A stretch of DNA of 64,000 bases from Chara braunii (GCA_003427395.1 BFEA01000336.1:932442-996441), one strand, 5' to 3'. Counted from the stretch's first letter, positions 9,960 to 21,051 are shown. Notes: a model not told the origin generated them from the letters alone. Numbers and translations are program-made.

Positions 9960-10300
9960 AAAGGTTCAAATGAAGGTTATCCATCTGCTCACTGTTGGAT
10001 CCACTTGTTGGTGCTTTTTAATTGCACCAATCACAACAGATACATGTGTTCTCAGAATGAATCTCCTTTCACGAACATACTGTCTGAAGCACCTGAGACA
10101 GTTGATAATGGCCAGCAACTCTTTCCTGAACTGGATGTACCCTCTTTCTGTGGAGTTAAGTCCTACTCTCAAAACTTAGAGGTTTTTCTGTACCATTCTC
10201 ATCCTTCTGTATGAACACCACCAAGAGCAACTGACCCCCCATCTGCCTCAATGATGAAAGGTCTACCCTCTTCAGCATCATAGTAGGGCACTCCCAACAC
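9960..10300 (-). pseudogene. pol: RNase H domain of pol (inverted block)
   Basis: RNase H degrades the RNA strand during reverse transcription. The N-terminal strand is RPFIIEADGG, then a frameshift near 10190, then TERGYIQFRKELLAI and FILRTHVSVV. The last catalytic Asp, which is TD in element 2 (FILRTDSTTV), is His here. The domain lies directly after RT, as usual in Ty3/Gypsy elements. Confidence 0.7.
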
Positions 10301-11237
10301 TATACCACCATCTTTTAATTTTTCCTGCAAAGTTTCTGCAGCAGTCTGTCTTTCCTCAGTCCAAGATAAGTCAACCCCTTGTCTCACCATTTCCCTCAAA
10401 GGTTCTGCAAGAGTAGCAAAATGAGGTATGAAAATCCTCCAGAACCCACAGACACCCAAGAAGCTCCTATCATCTGTCACCCACTTCAGGGGCAGAGGCC
10501 AGTTAAAAATTTTGTCTATCTTCTTGGGGTCAGGGCTCCTACCCTTGGAGAAACATCTGGAGCCTAAAATGGTGACCTTTGCTTGGAAGAGAAGTGACTT
10601 TGGTCCACTAGCAGTCAGATCATACTTCTGAGATCTCTCTAGGACCAGCTTTACGCCTTCAACACGCTCCCAGACAAACTTCTTGACGCCATCCCCAACC
10701 AAAGTCTCATCTCTTACCATAGGTCCCTTCACAGGATTATCATCAATATAAGGACTAGTTAACTCAAGTGAGATATCTTGCATGACTTTGATCATATCCC
10801 TTTGAACCACCACCACACCATTAGTCCAGCCTTGAGGCACCACACATATCTGGATGAGGCCCCTTGGCGTGTGTATGACTGTCATTGGTCGATTAGTAGG
10901 ATTCATGAAAAACTGATCATAGCCAGAATATAAATCAATTAAAGAATAAATGCATCAGTCAACAAAGAATTCAGAAAGAAGATCAACATTAGGGAGGCTA
11001 CCTGCATCACGTATCGTTCCTGTGTTGAACTTCTGAAGATTATGTTTCCATCTTCGTCCACCCCCTCGTTTCCAAAAGCAGTCCATCATCAGGTTCAGCA
11101 ACATTATATGCAATCTTCTTGTCAAGGTACTTCACCACTTCTGCTTCTTCTTTCAGGGCATACTTGGTTGGTCTGTCATTCCATGAGATGTTATCAATTG
11201 TCCAGATTTTTGTCATTTTTATCATATCTACATCCAA
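10301..11237 (-). pseudogene. pol: Reverse transcriptase domain of pol (inverted block)
   Basis: Order: WTIDNISWNDRPTKY fingers, GSLPNVDLLSEF, motif A YSLIDLYSGYDQF with its Asp, TPRGLIQICVVPQGWTN (motif B region), then the active site YIDD at 10739-10750 followed by NPVKGP, then GPKSLLFQ and ILGSRCF. The catalytic residues are intact here although stops lie near 10945 and 11040. The YIDD-x-PVKGP form with QGWTN differs from the YLDD-ILIYS form of the chromovirus at 51037 and resembles, from memory, elements common in basidiomycete fungi. Confidence 0.8.
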
Positions 11238-11869
11238 CTGTCATATTTCTTTATGATTAAAAGAGAATGCACCAGGGAACTCTTGACATACTTTGAAGAT
11301 GTATTATTTTTCTTTGGGAAGAATAAATTGATCAGAGTCTATCTTCATCGTATCAAACCTTCCCCTGGTGAATGTATTACCAAATTTCGCAGACTCCCTT
11401 AATGCTTTGATAGTTCTCCTTTCTTTTTCCAAGGCCTCGTCATAATTTTTCTCTATTATGACGGCCACGGGGTTCTTCTTCAGCCCCTTGAGCTTGTATT
11501 TTTTTTTTGACCCAGTGACTATTTTCCTAAAAAAGGATGAGTTGATGCAGACTTTAATTCTATTTTCCCACCCTTGACAGTCTCGACAACCTTTTTAAAT
11601 GTCTCAATCTCTACATCTTCGTCTTTGAGTTTGCCAAGGGCTTTCATCATCTTTGAAATCTGATTGATATCAACTGAAACTTCATCATTAAACTCTTGTT
11701 TGTCTTTTTCGTTTATTTTTTTTATCCTCTCAGCATACTCTTCCCTTCTATTTCAGTTGGCTGATATCTTGTGCTTGTGATGATAAGCCTGACAGACCAT
11801 GAAGATCTGTTCTTGTGCAGTTTCCGGGTCTTGCAGACTGATCTAGGACGACCCTTCATGACTAAAGAA
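11238..11869 (-). pseudogene. pol: Protease-RT linker of pol (inverted block)
   Basis: A decayed frame with many stops. It matches the element-2 linker (36061-36540) in short pieces, for example SLQDPETAQEQ against SLQDPITGQEH next to the protease, and runs of Lys and Glu further on. No enzymatic motif is seen. Confidence 0.5.
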
Positions 11870-12605
11870 CTAGACAGCCTCTATCCCGTGTAATAACGGA
11901 GTGCCCAGAATACAGTCATGGTCCAAGTCTGGTATCACAAATCCCAATAGATCGGTTGTCATCATCCCAACTCTGATAGGTAAATTGTCTATAAATCCTG
12001 CCACAAAGAGCTCTCCAACAATATTGTTTAGTGTTTGTCTCGCAGGCCTATCAATAGACAGGTTACAGACTTCCATTCCCTTCTGAGAGATGAGTATCAT
12101 CTCCGCCACAGAATTCACTAAGGCTCGGATTTTCACCTGCTTATTATAGATCGTTAAATAGCCACAACCCATGGTTGCGAATCTCATCTTACATCCGGGC
12201 AAGGTCTTGTTAACCTCGCTAGGAAAGACTGCTCCCAAGTGTTTAACTTCCATTATTTTCTTCTCAATTAATTTCTTCAATTCCTCCCTCAACTTAGGTG
12301 CTAGGGTCATTGCCTCCTTGAAAGACAAAGTCACCTCTGTTTCTTCCAACATTTTAGTAATTACATCCGTAATTACAGTTGCATCCTCCAATTCACTCTT
12401 GAGAATATTTTTTCTCTTCTTCCCTTGATCATTTCTCTTGGGTAAAAGTTCTGGTTCTTGATCATCAAGGATTTCAATCAGAGCCTCATAGACCTTCCTT
12501 CTTTTCTTCTCTTCTATCATTTGAGGCGTTAAATGTGCATGAACATTCCTTACATCCCCAATTACTGTGTCCGGTTCCATAACGAGTTCTGATGGTAATT
12601 CACCT
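11870..12605 (-). pseudogene. pol: Retroelement aspartic protease, catalytic site lost
   Basis: The frame opens within FEGELPSELVMEPD, which corresponds to FDGILPPKIVAQN just after gag in element 2. About 150 residues of charged linker with coiled-coil character follow (EEKKRRKVYEALIEIL, APKLREELKKLIEKK), then the protease fold: KMRFATMGC, the active-site loop, and VIPDLDHDCILGTPLL. The loop reads ALVNSVAE at about 12107-12115, where element 2 has ALVDSGAK, so the catalytic Asp and the Gly are both changed and the enzyme would be inactive. The frame is otherwise open for 236 codons, ending at 11870. Confidence 0.75.
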
Positions 12606-12967
12606 TCAAATCACATCATGTTGGCCGAACAAGCAGGTTTGCTAAGAGAGAGTGCTGCTAACTCAGAAGAAACCTGGGAAGTAGAATTTTCTCCTAACGA
12701 AAGCTCGCTTGGAATGATCTCATTAGATATATTTTCCACTAAACAAAAAGACCTTAGGGGAAGCTTAATCATGGTGAGAGAATCATCAGGCTCTTTTATG
12801 AGTCCTAGTTTCTATCTACCCTAAATCGTTTGTCAACCCTTCTCCTTTTGTTTCAAGGAGTCTCTTTGCCTATATCCTAAGTTGTCTCAGGGAAATTCAC
12901 ATTTTCCCTACTCTCAGTCCTTGCATTTCTGTGTTGTGGATAAGCGCACCCTCTGGTGCTTATGCGG
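12606..12967 (+). other. Segment with coding-like plus-strand ORF next to the inversion point
   Basis: An open frame at about 12612-12824 reads a balanced, Ser/Glu-rich peptide (ANSEETWEVEFSPNESS, GSLIMVRESSGSF) that does not look like random sequence but matches nothing else in the window. If the inversion model holds, this is the first part of the element-1 3' region, between the GGTTTGGTATC motif and the tandem repeats. Confidence 0.3.
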
Positions 12968-14164
12968 TAGTTTGGCCAAGATCAACTCAAGCTAGTGGTG
13001 GTTTCTCGCTTAAGGTTTTGTCAACGAACTGAATTTATGCGGAGATTCTTCTTTTCTAATATTTTTCCCCGTGGTATGCACTTTCTTTTAGGTTCCTTTT
13101 TAAAGACCTTTTGGAATTGCTCATGCTGGACCACTCTCTTTTTCCTTTCTCTTCTTCTTGTCCTGACATACACAAGTAGTGGGTTGACTCCCCAGAAAAT
13201 CTTCCACTACTTTATCAATTCCAAGAAAATCGGTTAGTCAAAGGAGTAGTCGAGTCGCCCCACGGGAGCACTCAGTCATCCCTCATAGCCCACAGAATCA
13301 AGCAGTTCATGCAATCTAGTGCAAATGATCGGATAACTCACCCAAGAGTATCCTTTTATTAGTTAAGCAGGTAGTGAGGACGCCTATGTTGAACCGCCTC
13401 AACATTTGACCCAATATTCAGAAAATATTTCATCTGCGTGTGTCAATTCAGAATTAAAATTAGTAATAGGTGGTCTTCACGGAAACCTCCTATTGATCAT
13501 AACTCAGTCTTATCTTCAAAAGTGTAATAGGATGACCCTAGGGGAGCCACCCTACTACTTTCTCAGTAGTTTGGCCGAAATTAACTCAAGCTAGTGGTGG
13601 TTTCTCGCTTAGGGTTTTGTCAATGAACTGAATTTACGCGAAAATTCTTCTTTTCTAATATTTTTCCCCGTGGTATTCACTTTGTTTTAGATTCCTTTTA
13701 AAAGACCTTTTGGAATTGCTCATGCTGTAGCACTCTCTTTTTCCTTTCTCTTCTTCTTGTCCTGACATACACAAGTAGTGGGTTGACTCATCCGAAAATC
13801 TTCCACTACTTAATCAATTCCAAGAAAATCGGTTAGTCAAAGGAGTAGTCGAGTAGCCCCACGGGAGCACTCAGTCACCCCTCAAAGTCCACAGAATCAA
13901 GCAGTTCATGCAATCTAGTGCAAATGATCGGATAACTCACCCAAGAATATCCTTTTATTAGTTAAGCAGGTAGTGAGGAGACCTATTTTGAACCGCCTCA
14001 ACATTTGAACTAATATTCAAAAAATATTTCATCTCCATGTGTCAATTCAGAATTAAAATTAGTAATAGGTGGTCTTCACGGAAACCTCCTATTGATCATA
14101 GCTCAGTCTTATCTTCAAAAGTGTAATAGGATGATCCTAGGGGAGCCACCCTACTACTTTCTCA
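12968..14164. repeat. Direct tandem duplication of a 599-bp unit
   Basis: Two copies start at 12968 and 13567 with the shared phrases CTCAAGCTAGTGGTGGTTTC, CACAAGTAGTGGGTTGACTC and CCCCACGGGAGCACTCAGTC. They differ at scattered bases, so the duplication is not recent. Both contain the CCACGGGAG core found in the arrays that follow. No coding function is supported. Confidence 0.9.
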
Positions 14165-14698
14165 GAGTCAGACGAGCTAGGATTATGTTAGCAGACTCAG
14201 GCAACACCAGAACCTCCTCTAGCTGGAGTATCTTTTCCTGGCATGTTAAGGTGAATTCAGAGAAATAATGGGATGACCCCACGGGAGCCTTCCATACCCT
14301 GGCTTACGTTAAATAGATAGTTCATTAACTTTTACTCATTCCACCCATCAGTCATACCCAAACACGTAGTAGGGTTACTCACCCCGGGGTATCCCTTTAC
14401 TGTCCAGACACAATCGGCTCATTCTTTCCCTCCGTTAGTTGACCCCCAAATTAAACAAGTATTAGGATAACCCTCCCGGGCACCATCCTACTACCAGTTT
14501 GATGTGTAGGAGATTAAAAACAACTCTTGATTGAGTTGCCCTTGCAGTTCACCTACCTGGCCTATGCATCCTAACTGAACAAAAAGGTATGTTGACTCCC
14601 ACGGGAAGTCGGACAGATCGACTCAGACTTACGAGCTCGTGTACTCACCCGGGAGTACTCAATTCCCTTCCCAGTCTGGTTGGATCGGTGATAGAACA
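14165..14698. repeat. Degenerate CGGGAG-type repeat zone
   Basis: Irregular spacing of a core near CCCACGGGAGTACC (14278, 14379, 14477, 14600, 14650) links the 599-bp duplication to the 53-bp array. It looks like an older, diverged part of the same satellite-forming region. Confidence 0.6.
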
Positions 14699-15395
14699 GC
14701 CCTACGGGAGTACCGGATCACTTTGCTTTTGTTAGTTGTTTGAAAACATCTACCCCACGGGAGTACCGGATCACTTTGCTTTTGTCAGTTGTTCGAAGAC
14801 ATTTACCCCACGGGAGTACCGGATCACTTTGCTTTTATCAGTTGTTTGAAGACATGTAGCTCACGAGAGTACCGCATCACTTTGCTTTTGTCAGTTGTTT
14901 GAAGACATATACCCCACGGGAGTACCGGATCACTTTGTTTTTGTCAGTTGTTTGAAGACATGTACCCTGCGGGAGTATTGGATCACTTTGCTTTTGTCAG
15001 TTGTNNNNNNNNNNNNNNNNNNNNNNNNNNNNNNNNNNNNNNNNNNNNNNNNNNNNNNNNNNNNNNNNNNNNNNNNNNNNNNNNNNNNNNNNNNNNNNNN
15101 NNNNNNNNNNNNNNNNNNNNNNNNNNNNNNNNNNNNNNNNNNNNNNNNNNNNNNNNNNNNNNNNNNNNNNNNNNNNNNNNNNNNNNNNNNNNNNNNNNNN
15201 NNNNNNNNNNNNNNNNNNNNNNNNNNNNNNNNNNNNNNNNNNNNTACCCTACGGGAGTACTGGATCACTTCGCTTTTGTCAGTTGTTTGAAGACATGTAC
15301 CCCACGGGAGTACCGGATCACTTTGCTTTTGTCAGTTGTTTGAAGACATGTACCCCACGGGAGTACTCGATCACTTTGCCCCCTAGATGTAGCCC
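14699..15395. repeat. 53-bp tandem array interrupted by an assembly gap
   Basis: At least nine units of 53 bp carry CCCACGGGAGTACCGGATCA and TTTGCTTTTGTCAGTTG. Units start near 14699, 14752, 14805, 14858, 14911 and 14964, and after the gap near 15246, 15299 and 15352. N runs from 15005 to 15244, so the real copy number is unknown. Open frames through the gap are artefacts. Confidence 0.95.
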
Positions 15396-15975
15396 GTAAG
15401 TCAATAGAGAAGATGCATGACATCTTCTCGCTACCAATGCCGAAATCAAACAGGAATTCCATCAAATTGTTACTTCAGTCAGATGAATGGCAGGGTAACT
15501 CCGTACGACGGGTACCCCGCCATCCGTCTCTGTTAGCTCATGCACGCAGTGTGACGACCCCTCGGGAGTCTCTATCACACTGCCTTTTGTTTCAGAACCA
15601 AGCAGACTAGGTTCCTTTCTAGTTTTCCTATGTTCCTTCCTTTCATCAGGCAAGGTTCTTATGTCAATCATATAGTTATTTTGCTCTCGATACTTTAGTC
15701 CTGAAGAAAGTCATAAACAGAATATCATACAATCACACAGGCAGTCCGATAGGAGGGTGTAGCCTGTGAGAGCATACGGGAAAGGGATAGGTGACGCGTA
15801 CCTTATGGTTCCCTGCCTCCAGAGTTCCTCCTGAACTCCGGCAGAGCTCCCGCAATCGCCCTGTTTTCTATCTGTTTGGTCTTTCTTCTGTATAGAATAG
15901 ACTTTCAATTCAGAGAGTTCATATCATTCCAGAAAGTTGTGAAAAATAAGGAAGTGAGGGGGATAGATTACGGGA
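15396..15975. other. Unassigned stretch
   Basis: One further CCCCTCGGGAGTC core at about 15559 shows that the repeat zone trails off here. Nothing else is recognised. Confidence 0.4.
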
Positions 15976-16312
15976 GCATGGGGAAGGATGGAGGAGGTAG
16001 GCACCGTCACACGGTGACGACGTCTCTCTCCTTTCCAGTACCCCACATCTCCTTGAATCTGATCTTCCCCACTTCCTTTGACGTCAATCAACAAGGAACT
16101 GCAAGATAAAGCCTAAGGATGAAAGTGACAATAACAATCATAATAATAATGTCGGATAAACATGGAAAAAAAGCAAGATGGACGGCTCACAACAAGGGAG
16201 AAGGGAGAAGGATGGAGGAGGTAGGGGGTAGGTACCGTCACATGGGGACGATGTCCTTCTCCTCTCCAGTGCCCCACATCTCCTCCTTTCTGACCCCTGC
16301 TTATTTCATGGT
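15976..16312. repeat. Diverged tandem pair of about 230-bp period
   Basis: Both units contain AAGGATGGAGGAGGTAGG, an ACCGTCACA.GG.GACGA core, and CCAGT.CCCCACATCTCC (near 15984 and 16209). They differ at many bases. No gene is seen. Confidence 0.75.
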
Positions 16313-16335
16313 GTTTCACTAGTGAAACAACAACC

Positions 16336-16394
16336 AATAATAATAATAATAATAATGATAATAATCATAATAATAATAATAATAATAATAATAT
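16336..16394. repeat. AAT microsatellite
   Basis: Imperfect run of AAT/TAA triplets. Confidence 0.95.
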
Positions 16395-17020
16395 TGTTGA
16401 TAACACTTTGTTAAATATCTTGAATAACTTTTCAATGAGCAAGCAATCAATGGAAAGGGAAAAAACGTTTTATCAATGTATCACTTGTCAGAAGTCTCCC
16501 CTCCATTTCCACTTCCTTCCACCCTTTTGCTTTCCCCTCACAGTCATGGGTAGTCTCTCTCTCGCTGCTCAGCACGCCTGCTCTTTAGAACCTTGTGTGT
16601 GTATGCTTGTTACCTAGCTTTGCTTGCAAGGCCGTGCTGGCGCCCGCTTGCTGCCCTGCATACACAGCCATTGCCTGCCAGTGCCCCGCTGTTCGGCGGC
16701 GGCACACGCCACCCCGCTCCTGCGTGCGAGTAGGGTGTCAAGTCTGCTTTCTCTGTGATTTACAATCATTCTGTGATATGTCAGCCTCATGCAGCACTTG
16801 CCCAAGCTTCAGCAACCCATGTCCTGAGGTCAGCTGCCTGCTGCCGCTGTTGTCTCTGAAAGGCTCAGAGTAATGCCCAGGCTGCATTTCAACCAGCTAG
16901 CCTGCAATATCTGTCCAAGACCCATCTCGACAAGTGCTGAGGAAAAGGCCCTTTGTGGTCATTCGGGCCTGCATTCATGTAGGGCGGGTGTGAGGCGTAT
17001 TGGGACCACCAGTTACTGAA
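16395..17020. other. Unassigned stretch
   Basis: Cys-rich open frames on the plus strand at 16408-16873 lack any recognisable domain, and the composition is not clearly coding. Nothing else is seen. Confidence 0.35.
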
Positions 17021-17150
17021 ATTATAATAATAATAAGAATAAAAATAAAAATAAGAATATAATAATAATATAATAATAATAATATAATAATATAATAATA
17101 ATAATATAATAATATAATAATAATAATAACAATAGCTATAATAATTAATA
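17021..17150. repeat. AAT/AATAT microsatellite
   Basis: About 130 bases of AAT and ATAATAT units. Confidence 0.95.
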
Positions 17151-17359
17151 ATTGCACTCAATTAACGTACACAAGCTTTCTTTCCTGGTCCGATACGCTT
17201 AACAGAGGGAGTGTGTTGCACTCAGGGAGCTAGTCGCACGGCTGCTGCGACAGCAGTCAACCACTATCTGGTAAGACTCTCTTTCTCTCTCTCTCATCCC
17301 ACACACATTCATGCAGTGGGCCTTACAGCTGTGTCAAATTACGGTTATCTGGGTTCCTG

Positions 17360-18165
17360 CCTATGTATCTAATTGTGTGTCTGACTGTGTATACGTCTCT
17401 GTGTCGGTCAGTTTATCTGCTCGTCTGTCTCTGTCGGTTTGCCTGGTATGTTTGTACGTCTGTCTGTTCGTCGTTGTCTGTATCCGTCTGTGTCTTGTCT
17501 GTCCGTGTCTCACTGTCTCTTCCCTCTCTCTCTTCTCTCTTCTTCTCTTATACACACGCACCCAGGCACAGATCGAGAGATCACACGAAGTCCATACCGG
17601 ACTCAAGGATGCAAAGCCTTGATGTGCGCAACTTAGAAGCTCCATCAAGATGTCATATTAACAGTGTCGGAGATTCGATCATCATGCGATCAATAACGTA
17701 AGATGCAGTCTCCCACGTCCCTTCCTGAGACAAATGACTCTCTTCTCTCCTACCTCAATCCCTCTCTCGCTGTGTTCGTGCGTGTCTGTCTGTTTTCCGT
17801 CTTGTCTGACTGTCTGACTGACTGTCTGTTTGCGACGGTTTGTCTGTTTAGATGTATGTCTGGGTGTTTGTTTTTGTCTGTGTATTTGTCTGTTCTTGTT
17901 GGTCTGTCTGTCTGTTTATTTTAGCCTATGTATGTCTGTTTCTATCTTGGTTATTCGGTCTGTTTAGCTGTCCTGTCTGTCGCTCCTTGTCTACCCAGCT
18001 TGTCTGATTTTGCACAATGGTTCTTTTATCAAACTGTGTCTGTCGAATTGTCTGTCAAATCGTCTGGCCAACTGTATCTGTCTGAGCGTCTGCCTGACAG
18101 TCTCTCATCTCGTCTAACTGTCTGTGTATTGTCTGTTTGTCTGTTTAGTTGCCTGTCTCTAGCTG
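17360..18165. repeat. Degenerate TCTG-rich simple sequence
   Basis: Repeated TCTGTCTGTTTGTCTG-like words with interruptions at 17520-17760. A similar patch lies at 18495-18640. Open frames here are rich in Ser, Val, Cys and Leu because of the repeat and are not supported as genes. Confidence 0.8.
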
Positions 18166-18717
18166 TCGGGTCTCGGACCGTAGGTCCGTTCCTTAGGAGT
18201 TAAGTTTGTAGCTGTGTAGGACTTCTGAGAGGTCGAGGTCGTAGCTGTTACAGTCCTGAAATGTCAAGGTCGTAGCTGCTACAGTCCTGAAAAGTCAATG
18301 TCACAGCAGCTACAGACCTGAAAGGTCAACTATATCAAGTTAGCAGTCCCCAGTTTCAGTCATATTTTTCACAGTCAACGGTACCCAGTCCCCGTCACAC
18401 TATGTCAAGTCAGCAATTATCATGCGGGATCGTGTGCACCCCGGTTTCCTCTCCTTCCTTTTCTTCTTCTCCTTCCTTTACCCCGCGTACGCTTCTGTCT
18501 ATCTGATTTTTGTCTATCTGTCTGGTTTATCTGTTTGCCTGTCGTGTCTGTTCTAACTGGTTGTTTCTGTTCGTCTGCGTTTGGCAGCTTGCGTCAGTCT
18601 GCGTGCATGGTTGTGCTTTTCGGTTGTGTATCTGTCTATACTTCCTCCCCTTCTCCTCTCTCTCCCTTTACATGTTTCCCCCTTTCTGTCTAGATGATAT
18701 GGTTCAATGAAATTTTC

Positions 18718-18850
18718 TCACAGCATTCTCAGTGGTAACCCGCCGAGATCACCACAATTCTGACTCTTCATTCAATCGGTAGGAGCCACGGTTGGTGTGT
18801 ACAAAAGGCAGGGATGTAATCAGTATGACTGATTACTCCTCTGCAAGGAG
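18718..18850. repeat. Diverged dispersed repeat, copy 1
   Basis: Aligns with 19931-20075: CACAGCATTCTCAGTGGTAA against CACAACACTCCTAGCGGCTA, then ATCACCACAAT in both, and CAGGGATGTAATCAG against CAGGGACGTAGTCAG. Probably an old dispersed element fragment; class unknown. Confidence 0.65.
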
Positions 18851-19544
18851 TATGAGTGGAAAAGATATACAGAAAGCCAAACTGCGAAATCACACAGATG
18901 CCCAAGCGGTCATCTACTTGATTTTATTAGCAGAGAACAAAAATGCACCGTAATTTCCATTCAATAAGGGCAATACAACGAAGTAATGAGCCAATATTCA
19001 AGCCCGTAGGTCATGCCAACACAGTATCCGAAAGCGCTCCTCACTCTCTGGTGCCCAGCTCGCCCATCCTACCTACAATTGTGTTCTTGCAAGAGGCTCA
19101 CTTCGACTCTAGAAGACCAATGTACATGACGTCAACACCACAGACGACCTCTCTTCGTGCACCAGGTACGTATCTCGTCACCCTCATCAGACCTTAATTC
19201 TCCCACACTCGCCTCCTTCCTCGAAGACCACCAGATCGTCTTTTCTCTCTCTCTCTTTTATACGCACACACACATACCCAGGTATAGGAGTGGTAGCAAT
19301 TGTTTATGTGTCTGAGCAGTAGATCCATTTATTTCTGCTCGTCATACCTATGGAAACAACAAGAAGTAGCCGCGAGACAAGGGACCGGCCTGTTCTGTCT
19401 TCGGCCCTTCGCAATGCAATCCAATTCCTCGTGATGCTCAGCATACAAAGTCCCGTCCATGGGGAACATGTCGGCACGAGCGCATATCCCAACAAGTCGG
19501 GTGGATGATAATCCCATTCCTACGCAAAACTGGAAACCCACCGA

Positions 19545-19640
19545 GAGCATGTGCCGAGAGTTTTTAGTAACTCAAGTGCAATGTCCCAAATCCCCCACGC
19601 CCAGAACGTCCTCGACTGCATTGATAACCAAGCATCTTGT
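19545..19640. repeat. Exon-like duplicated segment, copy 1
   Basis: Matches 22990-23085 at nucleotide and protein level (CREFLVTQVQCPK against RREFLVTHVRGPK, then P..R.ITST). The second copy is followed by GGTAAG and a pyrimidine tract. It could be a duplicated exon or part of a dispersed repeat. Confidence 0.5.
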
Positions 19641-19708
19641 CCTCCCTTCTCCTTCTCCTTCTTTTTATCCGTGGTTAGTTGAATTCTCAACTTAAAATGA
19701 AATCGATA

Positions 19709-19740
19709 AAAAAAAAAATATAATAATACTAACTATAGTA

Positions 19741-19778
<38 letters not shown>

Positions 19779-19905
19779 TATAGTAATAATAATAATAATA
19801 ATAATCATAATCATAATAATATAACAATAATAATAATAATAATAATAATAATAATCACAATCATAATAAATTATATTAATAATAATAAAAATAATAATAA
19901 TAATA
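19709..19905. repeat. AAT microsatellite
   Basis: Nearly 200 bases of interrupted AAT triplets. Confidence 0.95.
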
Positions 19906-19930
19906 TCAACTTTTTAAGATTAAATGAGCT

Positions 19931-20075
19931 TCCCACAACACTCCTAGCGGCTATCCGTCCAAATCACCACAATCCAGACACTTCTCCGGACCATTCAATT
20001 CGATAGGCGCGACGGCGGACTGTTGAACGGGCAGGGACGTAGTCAGCGCGAGCGGATGACTCGCACTTACTAGAC
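19931..20075. repeat. Diverged dispersed repeat, copy 2
   Basis: Partner of 18718-18850, about 1.2 kb away in the same direction; see the alignment given there. Confidence 0.65.
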
Positions 20076-20377
20076 ATTCCTCGTTCAGGATCGGTAATCA
20101 CAACAATATATCCCCGTCCCGACTACTCCGTTTGTCCGTCCTGTTATTTCTCATCTCTCCCTCTCTCCCCTGCGAACACAGCATGATGGTCAATGTGAGG
20201 CATGTTGAGATCACAATCATAGGGAGCCCGACAGTCTCATACTTGTAATCCAACAAGCCGGGCTGGTAATGAATCCGGTCTCGTGACGTCATTTGGTTGA
20301 GGCATCACACATCCCGTCCATCTCCGTTTTCTCATACGGCAAGCAGAAGAGGCGGGGTTAAGCAATTTGTTTTAACT

Positions 20378-20860
20378 CAGGGTTACCTGACCGAACGTTC
20401 AGGGGCCCCCGGGCTGGCCCCCGAACGTTTGAGCGTTCGGGGTCCCGTTTGGGGGCCGAACACCTCCAGGTTTGGCTCCCGCCAAAACACTCACTATTTT
20501 GTTTTTTTTCACTTTTCACTTTTTGTTTTCACTTTATTTCGGGGCCTAAAACATTTTATTATTTAAAAAAAAATTAATAATGAGTTATTCATTATGTAAA
20601 CTACATATCTTTAAATTTTCAGGGCATTTGTCGTGCCAAAAAATAATTAAAAATCGGCAAAGATGACGGTGTCGAAAAGGTGCTGGCCCACTCACTCATT
20701 TTAATTCTCTTTTTATTTTTTCTTATTTTTATCATAGTGTTTATTTTCTGTACGTGATTTTTAATTCCAATTTGGTAAAGAATTTGGATGTAGCCCAGGC
20801 AAATGTTGTTTAGTTTAGTTTTCTTCATAACATATGTTGTTTTCGGAATTTTTTGAAATA

Positions 20861-20896
<36 letters not shown>

Positions 20897-20997
20897 TCCA
20901 CGTTCGGCCCGAACGACCGAACGCCTTCCGAAGGGGTCCCGTACGTTCGGGCGTTCGGGTTCGGGCGTTCAACCCGTCCCGAACGCTGGCAACCCTG
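20378..20997. mobile_element. Non-autonomous hAT-type DNA transposon, 620 bp
   Basis: The element starts CAGGGTTACC and ends GGCAACCCTG, so the termini are inverted repeats of the hAT form CAGGGTT. It is flanked by a perfect 8-bp duplication TTTTAACT (20370-20377 and 20998-21005), the length typical of hAT insertions. Both ends carry dense subterminal copies of CGAACG and CGTTCGG, which suit transposase binding. The interior is AT-rich with a long T run (about 20863-20895), and no transposase frame is present, so it must be mobilised in trans. The intact target duplication suggests a fairly recent insertion. Confidence 0.92.
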
Positions 20998-21005
20998 TTT
21001 TAACT

Positions 21006-21051
21006 AATATTAATAATAATAATAATATCGACAATAATAAATTTTGATGAA

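Larger units (their letters stand above)
402..12605 (+). mobile_element. Ty3/Gypsy-type element 1 (LTR, pre-gag ORFs, gag, inverted pol)
   Basis: In order: LTR 402-2690, tRNA-Asp primer site 2695-2711, a run of small ORFs 2891-5461, gag 5540-6649, then integrase to protease on the minus strand at 8427-12605. Gag ends at about 6607 and the inverted protease frame begins at about 12605; the two ends match neighbouring positions in element 2, so the block 6608-12605 looks like an internal inversion of one element rather than a separate insertion. The 3' LTR is not identified; the partial LTR at 27590 is a candidate. Every large frame carries stops or frameshifts. Confidence 0.7.
6608..12605 (-). 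mobile_element. Inverted block: pol and 3' region of the same lineage
   Basis: Read on the minus strand from 12605: protease linker and protease, RT, RNase H, integrase, then the non-coding 3' region with the GGTTTGGTATC motif down to 6608. There is no gag, LTR or primer site at the 12605 end; the sequence starts exactly where gag of element 1 stops. The other minus-strand copy at 59775-64000 shows the same order. All domains are interrupted. Confidence 0.75.

Noticed and set aside
14699-15395. Regular 53-bp repeats, considered as a CRISPR array
   Set aside because: The whole unit is repeated with no unique spacers, and the setting is eukaryotic.
14895-15399. Open frames running through the N-gap at 15005-15244
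   Set aside because: They translate gap characters and a 53-bp repeat whose length is not a multiple of three; no coding evidence.
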